Program-made: the position numbers and the translations under genes
Shown: positions 1 to 6,095 of the stretch, in pieces
How the letters are laid out: each line of letters starts with the position of its first letter
Numbering within the stretch: the stretch's first letter is position 1
Assembly: GCA_001799045.1 (NCBI GenBank)
Contig: MGRY01000117.1
Location: 22,354 to 29,761 of the forward strand
Origin: Deltaproteobacteria bacterium RIFCSPLOWO2_02_56_12
Lineage (GTDB): Bacteria; Desulfobacterota; Binatia; UBA9968
DNA: 7,408 nt
Reading direction: 5' to 3'
The notes under the pieces: model-generated
Told to the model about the DNA's origin: nothing
Database searches by the model: none
What the model saw: only the letters and a program-made list of their open reading frames with translations

Positions 1-1
1 C

Positions 2-1021
2 ACCACGACTTCGATGATCGCTGCCGTTCTGAGCGCCGCCGGGATGGATCCCACCATGGTGATCGGGGGAAGAGTAAGATCGTTGGGAAGCAACGCCAAG
101 TTGGGACAAGGGGAAATTCTGGTGGCTGAGGCCGATGAGAGCGATGGCACGTTTCTGCTCCTTTCTCCCACCATCGCCGTGGTCACCAACATCGACCGCG
201 AGCATATGGATTTCTATCAGACTATGGATCGCCTGGTCGAAAGTTTTCTCGCCTTCATCAACAAGGTCCCGTTCTACGGCCTGGCGATTTTGTGCCTCGA
301 CCATCCCAATGTGCGGGCTCTTCTACCGAAGGTCAAAAAGCGCTTTGTCACCTACGGCCTGTCCCCGGAGGCCGATTTTTGCGCCCGCGATCTCCAAACC
401 AGCGCCATGGAGGTCCAGTTCTCGGTGATGCACCGCTCGACACAGCTGGGAAGGCTGAGACTCCGCCTGCCGGGACGCCACAGCGCCACGAACGCCCTGG
501 CTGCCGTGGCCGTGGCCCGAGAACTGGAGATCCCGTTTTCCAAGATAGTGGAGGCATTGGGATCCTTTACCGGCATTCACCGCCGCTTCGAGATCAAGGG
601 TGAGCCCAGAGGAATTCTAGTGATCGATGATTACGGGCATCATCCCGTGGAGATCCAGGCTACCGTGCAGGCGATTCGGGATAGCTGGAAGCGCCCGCTC
701 ACCGTGATTTTTCAGCCCCACCGTTATAGCCGCACCCGGGACCTCTTTGATGATTTCCTGACTGCCTTTGAAGGGGCGGACCGGCTGATCCTCACGGAGG
801 TCTATCCGGCGGGAGAGGAGGCGATCGCGGGGATTAGCGGGGAAGCGCTCTATCAGGCGGTCAAACGGAGAGGACATCTTGAGGTCGGGTTTGTTCCCGA
901 TAAGAGAGCGATCGCGCGGCAGTTGGTTCCGAAGCTCAATGCCGGGGATATCGTGCTGACTCTAGGCGCCGGCGATGTTTACAAAGTAGGAGAAGAGCTC
1001 GTTGAGGAATTGCAGAAATGA
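2..1021 (+). CDS. murC: UDP-N-acetylmuramate--L-alanine ligase MurC (5' truncated)
   Basis: MurC joins L-alanine to UDP-MurNAc using ATP in the cytoplasm, the first amino-acid addition to the peptidoglycan stem peptide. The window edge cuts through the ATP-binding P-loop: the first readable codons give TTTS, the end of the family's GTHGKTTTS motif, directly before MIAAVL. The ATG at position 14 is therefore internal, not a start. Downstream lie AEADESDGTF, then VVTNIDREHMDFY (central Mur-ligase domain), HRRFEIKG and DDYGHHPVEI (start of the C-terminal domain), and QPHRYSRTRDLF. About 339 residues are visible, so roughly the first 110-120 of a normal 450-460-residue protein are missing. The TGA stop at 1019-1021 is also the first three bases of a heptamer array. 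MurB, the next enzyme needed to make the same precursor, follows after 130 bp on the same strand. The assignment is firm. Confidence 0.97.
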   Translation, partial: TTTSMIAAVLSAAGMDPTMVIGGRVRSLGSNAKLGQGEILVAEADESDGTFLLLSPTIAVVTNIDREHMDFYQTMDRLVESFLAFINKVPFYGLAILCLDHPNVRALLPKVKKRFVTYGLSPEADFCARDLQTSAMEVQFSVMHRSTQLGRLRLRLPGRHSATNALAAVAVARELEIPFSKIVEALGSFTGIHRRFEIKGEPRGILVIDDYGHHPVEIQATVQAIRDSWKRPLTVIFQPHRYSRTRDLFDDFLTAFEGADRLILTEVYPAGEEAIAGISGEALYQAVKRRGHLEVGFVPDKRAIARQLVPKLNAGDIVLTLGAGDVYKVGEELVEELQK

Positions 1022-1144
1022 AAAATGAAAATTGTAAAATGCAAAGTTCAAAAATTCTTTTCGACGGTCTGAAGGTGAGTCAGTTTTTGACAGGATTTTC
1101 ATCATTTTGAATTTTTCAATTTGCACTTTGCGTTTTGCATTAGG
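1019..1144. repeat. Inverted pair of degenerate heptamer arrays between murC and murB
   Basis: The left array runs in exact 7-bp steps: TGAAAAA (1019), TGAAAAT (1026), TGTAAAA (1033), TGCAAAG (1040), TTCAAAA (1047). The right array also steps by seven: CATTTTG (1103), AATTTTT (1110), CAATTTG (1117), CACTTTG (1124), CGTTTTG (1131), CATTAGG (1138). Reverse-complemented, the right units read as CAAAnTG, the same motif as the left units after rotation, so the two arrays are an inverted pair around about 49 bp of ordinary sequence. The left array overlaps the murC stop, and the right one ends 7 bp before the murB ATG. The periodicity is read directly from the sequence; any function is unknown. Confidence 0.8.
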
Positions 1145-1151
1145 ATTAGAA

Positions 1152-2093
1152 ATGGCCCAAGAGCCCTTAGTAGACGAGCTAAAATTGATCCCGGGCCTGA
1201 AGATCCGGCTGGGCGAGCCGCTGGCGCGCTACACCTCGATCAAGATCGGCGGCCCGGCCGACTATTTTCTCGAGGTCGAAAGCCGCGCCGCCCTGAGCCA
1301 GACTTTACAGCTTCTCGACCGTTACGGAGTTTCTTTCTGCCTCTTGGGAAAGGGGAGCAATGTCCTGGTGAGCGATCTGGGAGTGCGCGGTGCCGTGCTC
1401 CATTTGGGGAGGGAGTTCCAACAAATGGAGTGGCGAGAAGAGGATGGGAAAGTGTTGGTGACGGTGGGGGCTGCCTATCCAGTCACTCGGTTGGTGCGTG
1501 AGGCAGTGCGCAGGGGATACCGCGGGCTGGAGTTTGCCGAGGGGATACCGGGAAGCGTCGGTGGGGCGCTCGTGATGAACGCAGGCGCCTATGGCTCTGA
1601 GATGGAAAAAATCGTCGATCGGGTCGAGGGAGTCAGCCGGAAGGGGGAGCCGGTACATTTGGACAGAAGGGAGATGGTCTTTTCCTATCGCGACGCCCAC
1701 CTCCCGCCAGGGACCATAGTGACCCAGGTGCGTATCCGTCTGGAAAAAGGAAAGGTAGAGGAGGCGCGGATAAAATTGCGCGAACTCGTGGCCAGGAGAA
1801 AAAAAAGCCAGCCGTCGGGTTATCCTAATTCCGGCTCGATGTTTCGAAATCCCCCCGGCGATTTTGCCGGGCGGCTGATCGAGGCCGCGGAACTTAAAGG
1901 GAAAAGAATCGGCAAGGCCGAGATCTCCCAACGGCACGCGAATTTTATCGTTAATCTCGGTGGCGCAAGGGCAGAGGATGTCAGGGGCTTGATGGAAATG
2001 GCTCGCAAGGAAGTTAAGAAAATATTTGGCATCGAGCTGGAGCCGGAAGTCCGGCTGTTGGGAGAATGGCCTTCCAGCTCCTTGGGCGAGTAA
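1152..2093 (+). CDS. murB: UDP-N-acetylenolpyruvoylglucosamine reductase MurB
   Basis: MurB is a cytoplasmic FAD flavoenzyme that uses NADPH to reduce UDP-GlcNAc-enolpyruvate to UDP-MurNAc, the MurC substrate. At 313 residues it has the short form of the family. The FAD-binding part has YTSIKIGGPADYF (28-39), LLGKGSNVLVSD (64-75) and EFAEGIPGSVGGALVMNAGAYG (in 127-148). Catalytic residues by homology with E. coli MurB are Arg180 in FSYRDAHLP, Ser229 in SGSMFRNP (proton donor) and Glu299 in EPEVRLLGEW. I chose ATG 1152 because an in-frame TTG at 1107 would add 15 residues encoded entirely by the right heptamer array. An AGGA at 1142-1145 sits 6 bp before the ATG. The 3' end abuts ftsQ, so the two are probably co-transcribed. 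Confidence 0.97.
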   Translation: MAQEPLVDELKLIPGLKIRLGEPLARYTSIKIGGPADYFLEVESRAALSQTLQLLDRYGVSFCLLGKGSNVLVSDLGVRGAVLHLGREFQQMEWREEDGKVLVTVGAAYPVTRLVREAVRRGYRGLEFAEGIPGSVGGALVMNAGAYGSEMEKIVDRVEGVSRKGEPVHLDRREMVFSYRDAHLPPGTIVTQVRIRLEKGKVEEARIKLRELVARRKKSQPSGYPNSGSMFRNPPGDFAGRLIEAAELKGKRIGKAEISQRHANFIVNLGGARAEDVRGLMEMARKEVKKIFGIELEPEVRLLGEWPSSSLGE

Positions 2094-2098
2094 GGGCT

Positions 2099-2923
2099 AT
2101 GGAGATTCTTGTTCGTCGTAAGGACAACAAAAAAAAGGCAGCGGAGAGGAGCCGGCCGCGCTTTCTCGTCTGGGTCGCTGTCGTGGCCTCGCTCTCTTCG
2201 GCCTTGGCCCTCTATGTCGGCTGGCGTCCAGTGGGCCGGCTGGCGGATCGATTGCGCGAGTCTATGCTGACCAATTCGTATTTCTCCGTACAGGAGATCA
2301 AGGTAGGCGGGGGGGAAAAGGTGGGAGGGAGCGAGATCGTGGCTATGGCGGGAATGAGCCAGGGGATGAACATCTGGAAGGTCGATCCGGCAACCATAGA
2401 GAGGAAAATAGGAAAGCATCCCTGGGTCAAACGAGTCCTGGTGCGACGGGAACTGCCCCGTCGGGTCGTGATCGAGGTGGAGGAGCGCGAGGTCAAAGGA
2501 ATCGTGGTGATGGGAAAGCTCTACTATGTCGATGCTGAGGGGTCTGTTTTCAAAGAGGTTGAAGAAGGAGAAAAAACGGACTTTCTGCTGCTCACAGGGC
2601 TGCAGCAGGCGGATCTTACCTCCCAAAGCCATGCGACGCGTCAGAAGATTCGGGAGGCCCTGAAGCTAGGGGAGCTGATGGCGGCAGGCTCCCTTACCCT
2701 TTCTGAAATTCATTTTTCTCCTCAGGGAGGAGCGGTTCTTTACCCGATGGCCTACCCCGTTGCCCTTCATGTGGGTTGGGGAGATTGGCAGGGAAAGGTT
2801 CAGCGGCTCGAGCGAGTCTTGGAGATGTGGAAGGGAAAAGAGGCCAGGCTCGCTTCTCTGGACTTGAGTTTCCGCGACCGGGTAGTGGCGAAATTACGAA
2901 ACAGCGGAAGGTTGAAGGGTTAA
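2099..2923 (+). CDS. ftsQ: Cell division protein FtsQ (DivIB family)
   Basis: FtsQ is a bitopic inner-membrane protein that links early and late divisome proteins through its periplasmic domains. From the chosen start it has 274 residues: a basic cytoplasmic tail (RRKDNKKK), one membrane helix at about 22-42 (FLVWVAVVASLSSALALYVGW), a POTRA domain at about 60-130 (YFSVQEIKV, then MNIWKVDPATIERKIGKHPWVKR and the RRVVIEVEEREV strand), and a C-terminal beta domain with LYYVDAEGSVF. Two starts are possible. ATG 2099 lies 5 bp past the murB stop with AAGGG close before it. ATG 2066 would overlap murB by 28 bp and add 11 residues, with GGGAG only 1 bp upstream. I prefer 2099, without certainty. The last codons (RLKG and stop) lie in a short tandem repeat, so the C-terminus has probably been shaped by it. 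Confidence 0.93.
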   Translation: MEILVRRKDNKKKAAERSRPRFLVWVAVVASLSSALALYVGWRPVGRLADRLRESMLTNSYFSVQEIKVGGGEKVGGSEIVAMAGMSQGMNIWKVDPATIERKIGKHPWVKRVLVRRELPRRVVIEVEEREVKGIVVMGKLYYVDAEGSVFKEVEEGEKTDFLLLTGLQQADLTSQSHATRQKIREALKLGELMAAGSLTLSEIHFSPQGGAVLYPMAYPVALHVGWGDWQGKVQRLERVLEMWKGKEARLASLDLSFRDRVVAKLRNSGRLKG

Positions 2924-2965
2924 AGGGTTCAAAGGATAAATCTGAGATCTGAAATTTGAGATTCC
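2908..2965. repeat. Two short tandem arrays across the ftsQ end and the ftsQ-ftsA spacer
   Basis: The first array is three 8-bp steps of GGTTnAAG: GGTTGAAG (2910), GGTTAAAG (2918) and GGTTCAAA (2926). The ftsQ stop codon (2921-2923) lies inside it. Directly after it come four heptamers: AAATCTG (2938), AGATCTG (2945), AAATTTG (2952) and AGATTCC (2959), consensus about ARATYTG. They end 11 bp before the ftsA ATG. A TTG at 2956 inside the last array lengthens the ftsA frame by seven codons, probably spuriously. Confidence 0.7.
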
Positions 2966-2974
2966 GCGAAGCGG
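2964..2974 (+). promoter_or_regulatory. Small hairpin in place of a Shine-Dalgarno before ftsA
   Basis: CCGC-GAA-GCGG forms a 4-bp stem with a 3-base loop, ending 2 bp before the ftsA ATG. No purine-rich Shine-Dalgarno is visible at normal spacing. The hairpin occupies the expected ribosome-binding position, which would predict weak ftsA translation. The structure is visible; the regulatory effect is inferred. Confidence 0.35.
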
Positions 2975-2976
2975 CT

Positions 2977-4209
2977 ATGGGTAAGAAGAACAGGAACAGT
3001 CTTATTGTAGGTCTGGATATCGGGACTTCGAAGGTCTGCGCCGTCGTCGGGGAGATGACCGAGCGGGGAATGGAGATTATCGGCGTGGGTTCCCATCCCT
3101 CCCAGGGATTGCGCAAGGGAGTGGTCATCAATATCGAAAGCACGGTGGATTCCATCAAGAGGGCTGTGAAGGAGGCCGAGCTTATGGCCGGATGTGAGAT
3201 CAACTCGGTCTTTACGGGAATCGCCGGAGGTCACATCAAGGGTTTTAACAGCCACGGCATTGTGGCGGTGAAAAATAAGGAAGTGACCCAGAGAGATGTC
3301 GACCGGGTTATTGACGCGGCTAAAGCAGTGGCCATCCCCATGGATCGAGAGGTGCTGCACATCCTTCCCCAGGAATACATCATCGACGATCAGGACGGCA
3401 TCAAGGAGCCCTTGGGAATGTCGGGGGTGCGGCTAGAGGCCAAGGTGCACATTGTAACCGGCGCGGTTACCTCGGCGCAGAACATCATCAAGTGCTGCAA
3501 CCGGACGGGACTGAACGTGGCCGATATCGCGTTGGAACCGCTGGCCTCGGCGGAGGCGGTTTTGACTCCTGAGGAGATGGAATTGGGGGTCGCGCTTGTG
3601 GACATGGGGGGAGGGACCACGGACATTGCCCTGTTTCATGACGGGGCGGTCAAGCACACCGCGGTTCTGGCTATTGGTGGAAACCATCTGACCAGCGATA
3701 TCGCCGCCGGACTGCGCACGCCGATCGGCGAGGCCGAGAGGATCAAGCAGCGATACGGCTATGCCAGGACTTCCATGGTAACGAAGGACGAAACGGTGGA
3801 GGTGCCGAGCGTAGGGGGGAGAAATTCCCGGGCGATCTCACGGCAGATCCTGTGCGAGATTATCGAGCCTCGCCTGGAAGAGATTTTTCAGCTCATTCGT
3901 CGGGAAATCACCAGGTCAGGTTATGAGGGGTCATTGGCGTCAGGCATGGTGATGACCGGAGGTTCGACGCTGCTTCCCGGCATGATCGAGATGGCGGAAC
4001 AGATCTTTAGCATCCCGGTGCGCCTCGGCGTCCCTACCCATGTCGGCGGCCTTATCGATGTGGTCTCCAGTCCGATTTATTCGACCGGCGTGGGATTGGT
4101 TCTTTATGGCATAAAGCGCCAGGATAAAAACTTTTTCCGCATCCGTGATAACAACCTGTTTGGCAAGGTGAGAAACCGGATGGTCGATTGGTTTAGCGAG
4201 TTTTTTTAA
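2977..4209 (+). CDS. ftsA: Cell division protein FtsA
   Basis: FtsA is an actin-fold ATPase that polymerises on the inner membrane, tethers FtsZ filaments and recruits later division proteins. The 410 residues show the phosphate-1 motif VGLDIGTSKVCAVVG (11-25), the 1C/SHS2 subdomain at about 85-165 (TGIAGGHIKGFNSHG, then HILPQEYIIDDQDGI), phosphate-2 as LVDMGGGTTDIALF (207-220), and the adenosine motif MTGGSTLLPGM (326-336). The tail RMVDWFSEFF (401-410) is the amphipathic membrane-targeting helix. ATG 2977 was preferred over TTG 2956 because the extra residues come from repeat DNA and the protein then starts MGKKNRNSLIVGLDIG, as is usual. The upstream ribosome-binding region looks poor, in contrast with ftsZ. 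The gene ends in a run of seven T leading into the TAA stop. Confidence 0.98.
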   Translation: MGKKNRNSLIVGLDIGTSKVCAVVGEMTERGMEIIGVGSHPSQGLRKGVVINIESTVDSIKRAVKEAELMAGCEINSVFTGIAGGHIKGFNSHGIVAVKNKEVTQRDVDRVIDAAKAVAIPMDREVLHILPQEYIIDDQDGIKEPLGMSGVRLEAKVHIVTGAVTSAQNIIKCCNRTGLNVADIALEPLASAEAVLTPEEMELGVALVDMGGGTTDIALFHDGAVKHTAVLAIGGNHLTSDIAAGLRTPIGEAERIKQRYGYARTSMVTKDETVEVPSVGGRNSRAISRQILCEIIEPRLEEIFQLIRREITRSGYEGSLASGMVMTGGSTLLPGMIEMAEQIFSIPVRLGVPTHVGGLIDVVSSPIYSTGVGLVLYGIKRQDKNFFRIRDNNLFGKVRNRMVDWFSEFF

Positions 4210-4227
4210 CAAAAGGCAAAGTTAAAG

Positions 4228-4234
4228 AAGGAGG
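4228..4234 (+). promoter_or_regulatory. Strong Shine-Dalgarno of ftsZ
   Basis: AAGGAGG lies 7 bp before the ftsZ ATG at 4242, a near-ideal match to the 16S rRNA 3' end. It is the best ribosome-binding site in the plus-strand cluster and agrees with the general need for more FtsZ than FtsA. Confidence 0.9.
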
Positions 4235-4241
4235 ATAAACT

Positions 4242-5438
4242 ATGTTTGAACTCGTGGAGCACGTTAATCTGGGCGCCCGGATCAAGGTGATAGGGATCGG
4301 CGGCGGAGGAGGGAACGCGGTTAACACCATGATCTCGTCCAAACTCACCGGAGTGGACTTCATTGTCGCCAATACCGACGCCCAGTCGATCGAGGCGAGC
4401 CGGGCATCGGTGAAGATCCAGCTCGGCGAGAAAATCACCAAAGGGTTAGGGGCCGGGGCCAATCCTGAAATCGGCCGGCGCGCCGCCCTGGAAGATCAAG
4501 AGCGAATTCGAGGCTATTTGTCTGGCGCCGATATGATCTTCATCACCGCCGGAATGGGGGGAGGGACGGGCACCGGGGGAGCGCCGATTATCGCCAAAGT
4601 TGCCCGCGAGGTCGGGGCGCTCACCGTCGGGGTGGTCACCAAGCCTTTCGTCTTCGAAGGCAAGAAGAGGATGGGCCAGGCCGAGGATGGCATCCACGAG
4701 CTCAAAGAGCATGTGGATACCTTGATCGTTATTCCGAATCAGCGTCTGCTCAGCATCGCGGCAAAGACGACCACGATGCTCGAGGCCTTCCAAAAGGCGG
4801 ACGATGTCCTGCTGCAGGCCGTGCGCGGCATCTCCGATCTCATTATCACTCCCGGTCTGATCAACCTCGATTTTGCCGATGTCCGCACCGTGATGGCCGA
4901 GATGGGCCTGGCCCTGATGGGCGCGGCCTCTGCCTCAGGCGAGAATCGAGCCGTCGAGGCGGCGCAAAAGGCGATCTCGAGCCCCTTGCTGGAAGATATC
5001 TCGATTCATGGCGCCAGGGGGGTGCTGATCAATATCACGGGCGGCCCGGACCTTTGTCTCTACGAGGTCAATGAGGCAGCCACGATGATCCAGGAAGAGG
5101 CCCACGAAGATGCCAATATCATCTTCGGAGCAGTGATCGACGAGCGGATGAAGGATGAGATCCGCATTACCGTGATCGCGACCGGTTTTGGAGAAAAGGA
5201 GGAACGCAAGCCGGTCCTTAGCGCGGTTACCTATAATGCGAACAAAGACACCAAAGGCAAGAAAGTGGTCCACCTCGGCACTATCGTGGACGACCTCGAC
5301 TCTCCTACCTGGCAGCGAAAGAAACATGATACCGGAGAAGTCGAAACCGTCACCAGCGACAAGGCCTCAATGCAATTTAGTCCAGAGGACGAGGATCGAT
5401 TCGACATCCCGACGTTTTTGAGGAAACAGATGGATTAA
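4242..5438 (+). CDS. ftsZ: Cell division protein FtsZ
   Basis: FtsZ is the tubulin-like GTPase whose filaments form the cytokinetic Z-ring on the inner face of the membrane. The 398-residue protein has the N-terminal nucleotide-binding loop IGIGGGGGNAVN (17-28), NTDAQ (44-48), and the tubulin signature GGGTGTG (106-112). VTKPFVFEGKKR follows at 132-143, and the T7 loop NLDFAD (208-213) supplies the catalytic acidic residues across the filament interface. The C-terminal domain ends near 316 and a charged linker follows. The terminal peptide DIPTFLRKQ (388-396) is the docking site for FtsA and other partners. The start is fixed by AAGGAGG 7 bp upstream. The gene lies 32 bp after ftsA. No strong intrinsic terminator is evident directly after the stop, and the next genes on that side are convergent. 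Confidence 0.99.
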   Translation: MFELVEHVNLGARIKVIGIGGGGGNAVNTMISSKLTGVDFIVANTDAQSIEASRASVKIQLGEKITKGLGAGANPEIGRRAALEDQERIRGYLSGADMIFITAGMGGGTGTGGAPIIAKVAREVGALTVGVVTKPFVFEGKKRMGQAEDGIHELKEHVDTLIVIPNQRLLSIAAKTTTMLEAFQKADDVLLQAVRGISDLIITPGLINLDFADVRTVMAEMGLALMGAASASGENRAVEAAQKAISSPLLEDISIHGARGVLINITGGPDLCLYEVNEAATMIQEEAHEDANIIFGAVIDERMKDEIRITVIATGFGEKEERKPVLSAVTYNANKDTKGKKVVHLGTIVDDLDSPTWQRKKHDTGEVETVTSDKASMQFSPEDEDRFDIPTFLRKQMD

Positions 5439-5442
5439 AGGC

Positions 5443-5470
5443 GTTTAGCCATCAGCACTCAGTGTTCAGC
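5443..5470. repeat. Degenerate heptamer array just after ftsZ
   Basis: Four 7-bp units follow one another: GTTTAGC (5443), CATCAGC (5450), ACTCAGT (5457) and GTTCAGC (5464), consensus nnTCAGC. The array starts 4 bp past the ftsZ stop. No inverted partner array is visible nearby, unlike the arrays before murB and before ddl. Confidence 0.6.
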
Positions 5471-5629
5471 TTCTTGGGGAAGTGAGAGGATCTGTCTCAT
5501 AGACTTTTCTGATGAAGTAGGACCAGCGCTAGATGGCACCCCGATCCGAGATCGTCGCTTAAACGCCAAATATGGAAGTTGTTTTTCTTGTAAATGTTTC
5601 GATCTAACTTTTCGTACAGCCTCAACGTT
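5471..5629. other. Unassigned spacer downstream of ftsZ
   Basis: I see no convincing gene here. A weak hairpin (TGAGA 5483-5487 with TCTCA 5495-5499) is followed by TTTT at 5505-5508 and could be a poor plus-strand terminator. The stretch at about 5558-5620 looks AT-richer than the flanking genes. On the minus strand a frame from TTG 5625 to a stop at 5497 gives 42 residues including RLYEKLDRNIYKK and HIWRLSDDL. This reads somewhat like protein, but it has no ribosome-binding site and matches no family I recognise. Confidence 0.4.
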
Positions 5630-5670
5630 TTGGGTGAGAGGCGCGGTCCGCCGCGTCCTTCTCAACCCAA
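5630..5670. other. Long bulged hairpin, possible attC-like or REP-like element
   Basis: The left arm 5630-5646 pairs over 17 bp with 5651-5670 around a TCCG loop. The inner stem GCGCGG/CCGCG is very GC-rich. The only defects are three single extra bases, all in the right arm: T5656, T5659 and A5664. After 2-3 unpaired bases on each side, AAC (5624-5626) can pair with GTT (5673-5675). No T-run follows in either direction, so it is not a standard intrinsic terminator. On the minus strand it lies just beyond the end of the small ORF read through its TGA. The fold is read from the sequence; its identity is open. Confidence 0.55.
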
Positions 5671-5724
5671 TGGTTATGCGGCGCTTTGGTCTTTCCCATC
5701 GGTTGTCTTCCCGGTGTGGATCAG

Positions 5725-5859
5725 TCAGTCGCGGTATTGTTCCTGCAGATGCACGTAATAAGCAACCAAGCGCGCCGGATCGTGATCAAAACGCGCCGAG
5801 ATGCGGCGGCGCAACTCGCGAATTTCGTCGATGGGTTGATCATTCCGAATCTCTTTCAT
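5725..5859 (-). CDS. Small 44-residue protein, probably truncated by an in-frame TGA
   Basis: This ORF is too short for routine ORF calling but looks real. It starts at an ATG (5859-5857) with GGAGG 5 bp upstream and encodes MKEIRNDQPIDEIRELRRR followed by ISARFDHDPARLVAYYVHLQ and EQYRD. The pattern of a charged helix, an HDP turn, then LVAYY and a Gln/Glu-rich helix resembles, from memory, a widespread group of about 60-residue uncharacterised proteins, some of them beside toxin-antitoxin genes. The TGA at 5727-5725 sits where I recall an arginine before Leu-Ile in such proteins. A single C-to-T change of CGA would explain it. Read past the TGA, the frame continues LIHTGKTTDGKDQSAA to TAA at 5676-5674, about 61 codons in all. 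It lies downstream of ddl on the same strand. Function is unknown; the family link is my recollection, not a search result. Confidence 0.6.
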   Translation of the reverse strand: MKEIRNDQPIDEIRELRRRISARFDHDPARLVAYYVHLQEQYRD

Positions 5860-5861
5860 GG

Positions 5862-6074
5862 TTACCTCCAAGCAATTCCAAGGGCGTCACGAGTGCGGGC
5901 ACGAAAAGACCAAGCATGGTGTTTACACGGCGTTGGTTTGCACCAGCTTTTCCTCCCTGGGCACATCAGCGCCAGTATACCGCGCACTCGGGCCGCGCGA
6001 TCAGTCTGGCTAACCTCATAATACTGCCCTATGCCATCGTTGTCCAGGTGAGCGTCGAGACGGAGGTTGTCCAT
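5862..6074 (-). CDS. Doubtful 70-codon ORF, perhaps a degraded small gene
   Basis: The frame begins at an ATG 21 bp past the ddl stop and ends 2 bp before the next small ORF. The first 15 residues, MDNLRLDAHLDNDGI, look like the N-terminal strand of small antitoxin-like proteins. After about residue 32 the product becomes Cys-, Trp- and Arg-rich (GRKSWCKPTPCKHHAW) and no longer looks selected. Another frame over the same DNA gives TGADVPREEKLVQTNAV before a stop at about 5924, so a frameshifted remnant is possible. No Shine-Dalgarno precedes the ATG. I do not recognise a family. It is either a decayed partner of the 44-residue ORF or a chance frame. Confidence 0.25.
   Translation of the reverse strand: MDNLRLDAHLDNDGIGQYYEVSQTDRAARVRGILALMCPGRKSWCKPTPCKHHAWSFRARTRDALGIAWR
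5865..5869 (-). promoter_or_regulatory. Shine-Dalgarno of the 44-residue ORF
   Basis: Read on the minus strand this is GGAGG, 5 bases (TAACC) before the ATG at 5859. It is a strong site and the main reason to accept the short ORF. It also overlaps the last codons of the doubtful ORF upstream. Confidence 0.65.
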
Positions 6075-6095
6075 CTTTTGGCGAACGAGCGGGCC

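Noticed and set aside
1305..1937. Minus-strand 210-codon frame within murB
   Set aside because: It lies wholly opposite conserved murB motifs, and its product has no recognisable domain.
1820..2632. Minus-strand 270-codon frame opposite murB and ftsQ
   Set aside because: It is antisense to two clearly identified genes, rich in His, Ser and Pro, and has no family motif; it is a coding shadow.
5440..5567. 8-bp inverted repeat GGCGTTTA / TAAACGCC bounding a 128-bp segment
   Set aside because: The repeats are short, do not extend and have no target duplication or transposase, so chance is likely.
5630..5670. Long hairpin as a rho-independent terminator
   Set aside because: Neither strand has a T-run after the stem, and the bulges are unusual for terminators.
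5725..5727. TGA of the small ORF as a selenocysteine codon
   Set aside because: I see no convincing stem-loop with a guanine-containing apical loop directly downstream, and the expected residue is Arg rather than Cys; a nonsense change is simpler.
6008..6014. GTTAGCC (minus strand) as an upstream cassette junction
   Set aside because: It is a single heptamer with one mismatch to GTTRRRY, inside a reading frame and without a flanking attC fold; it is too weak to list as a feature.
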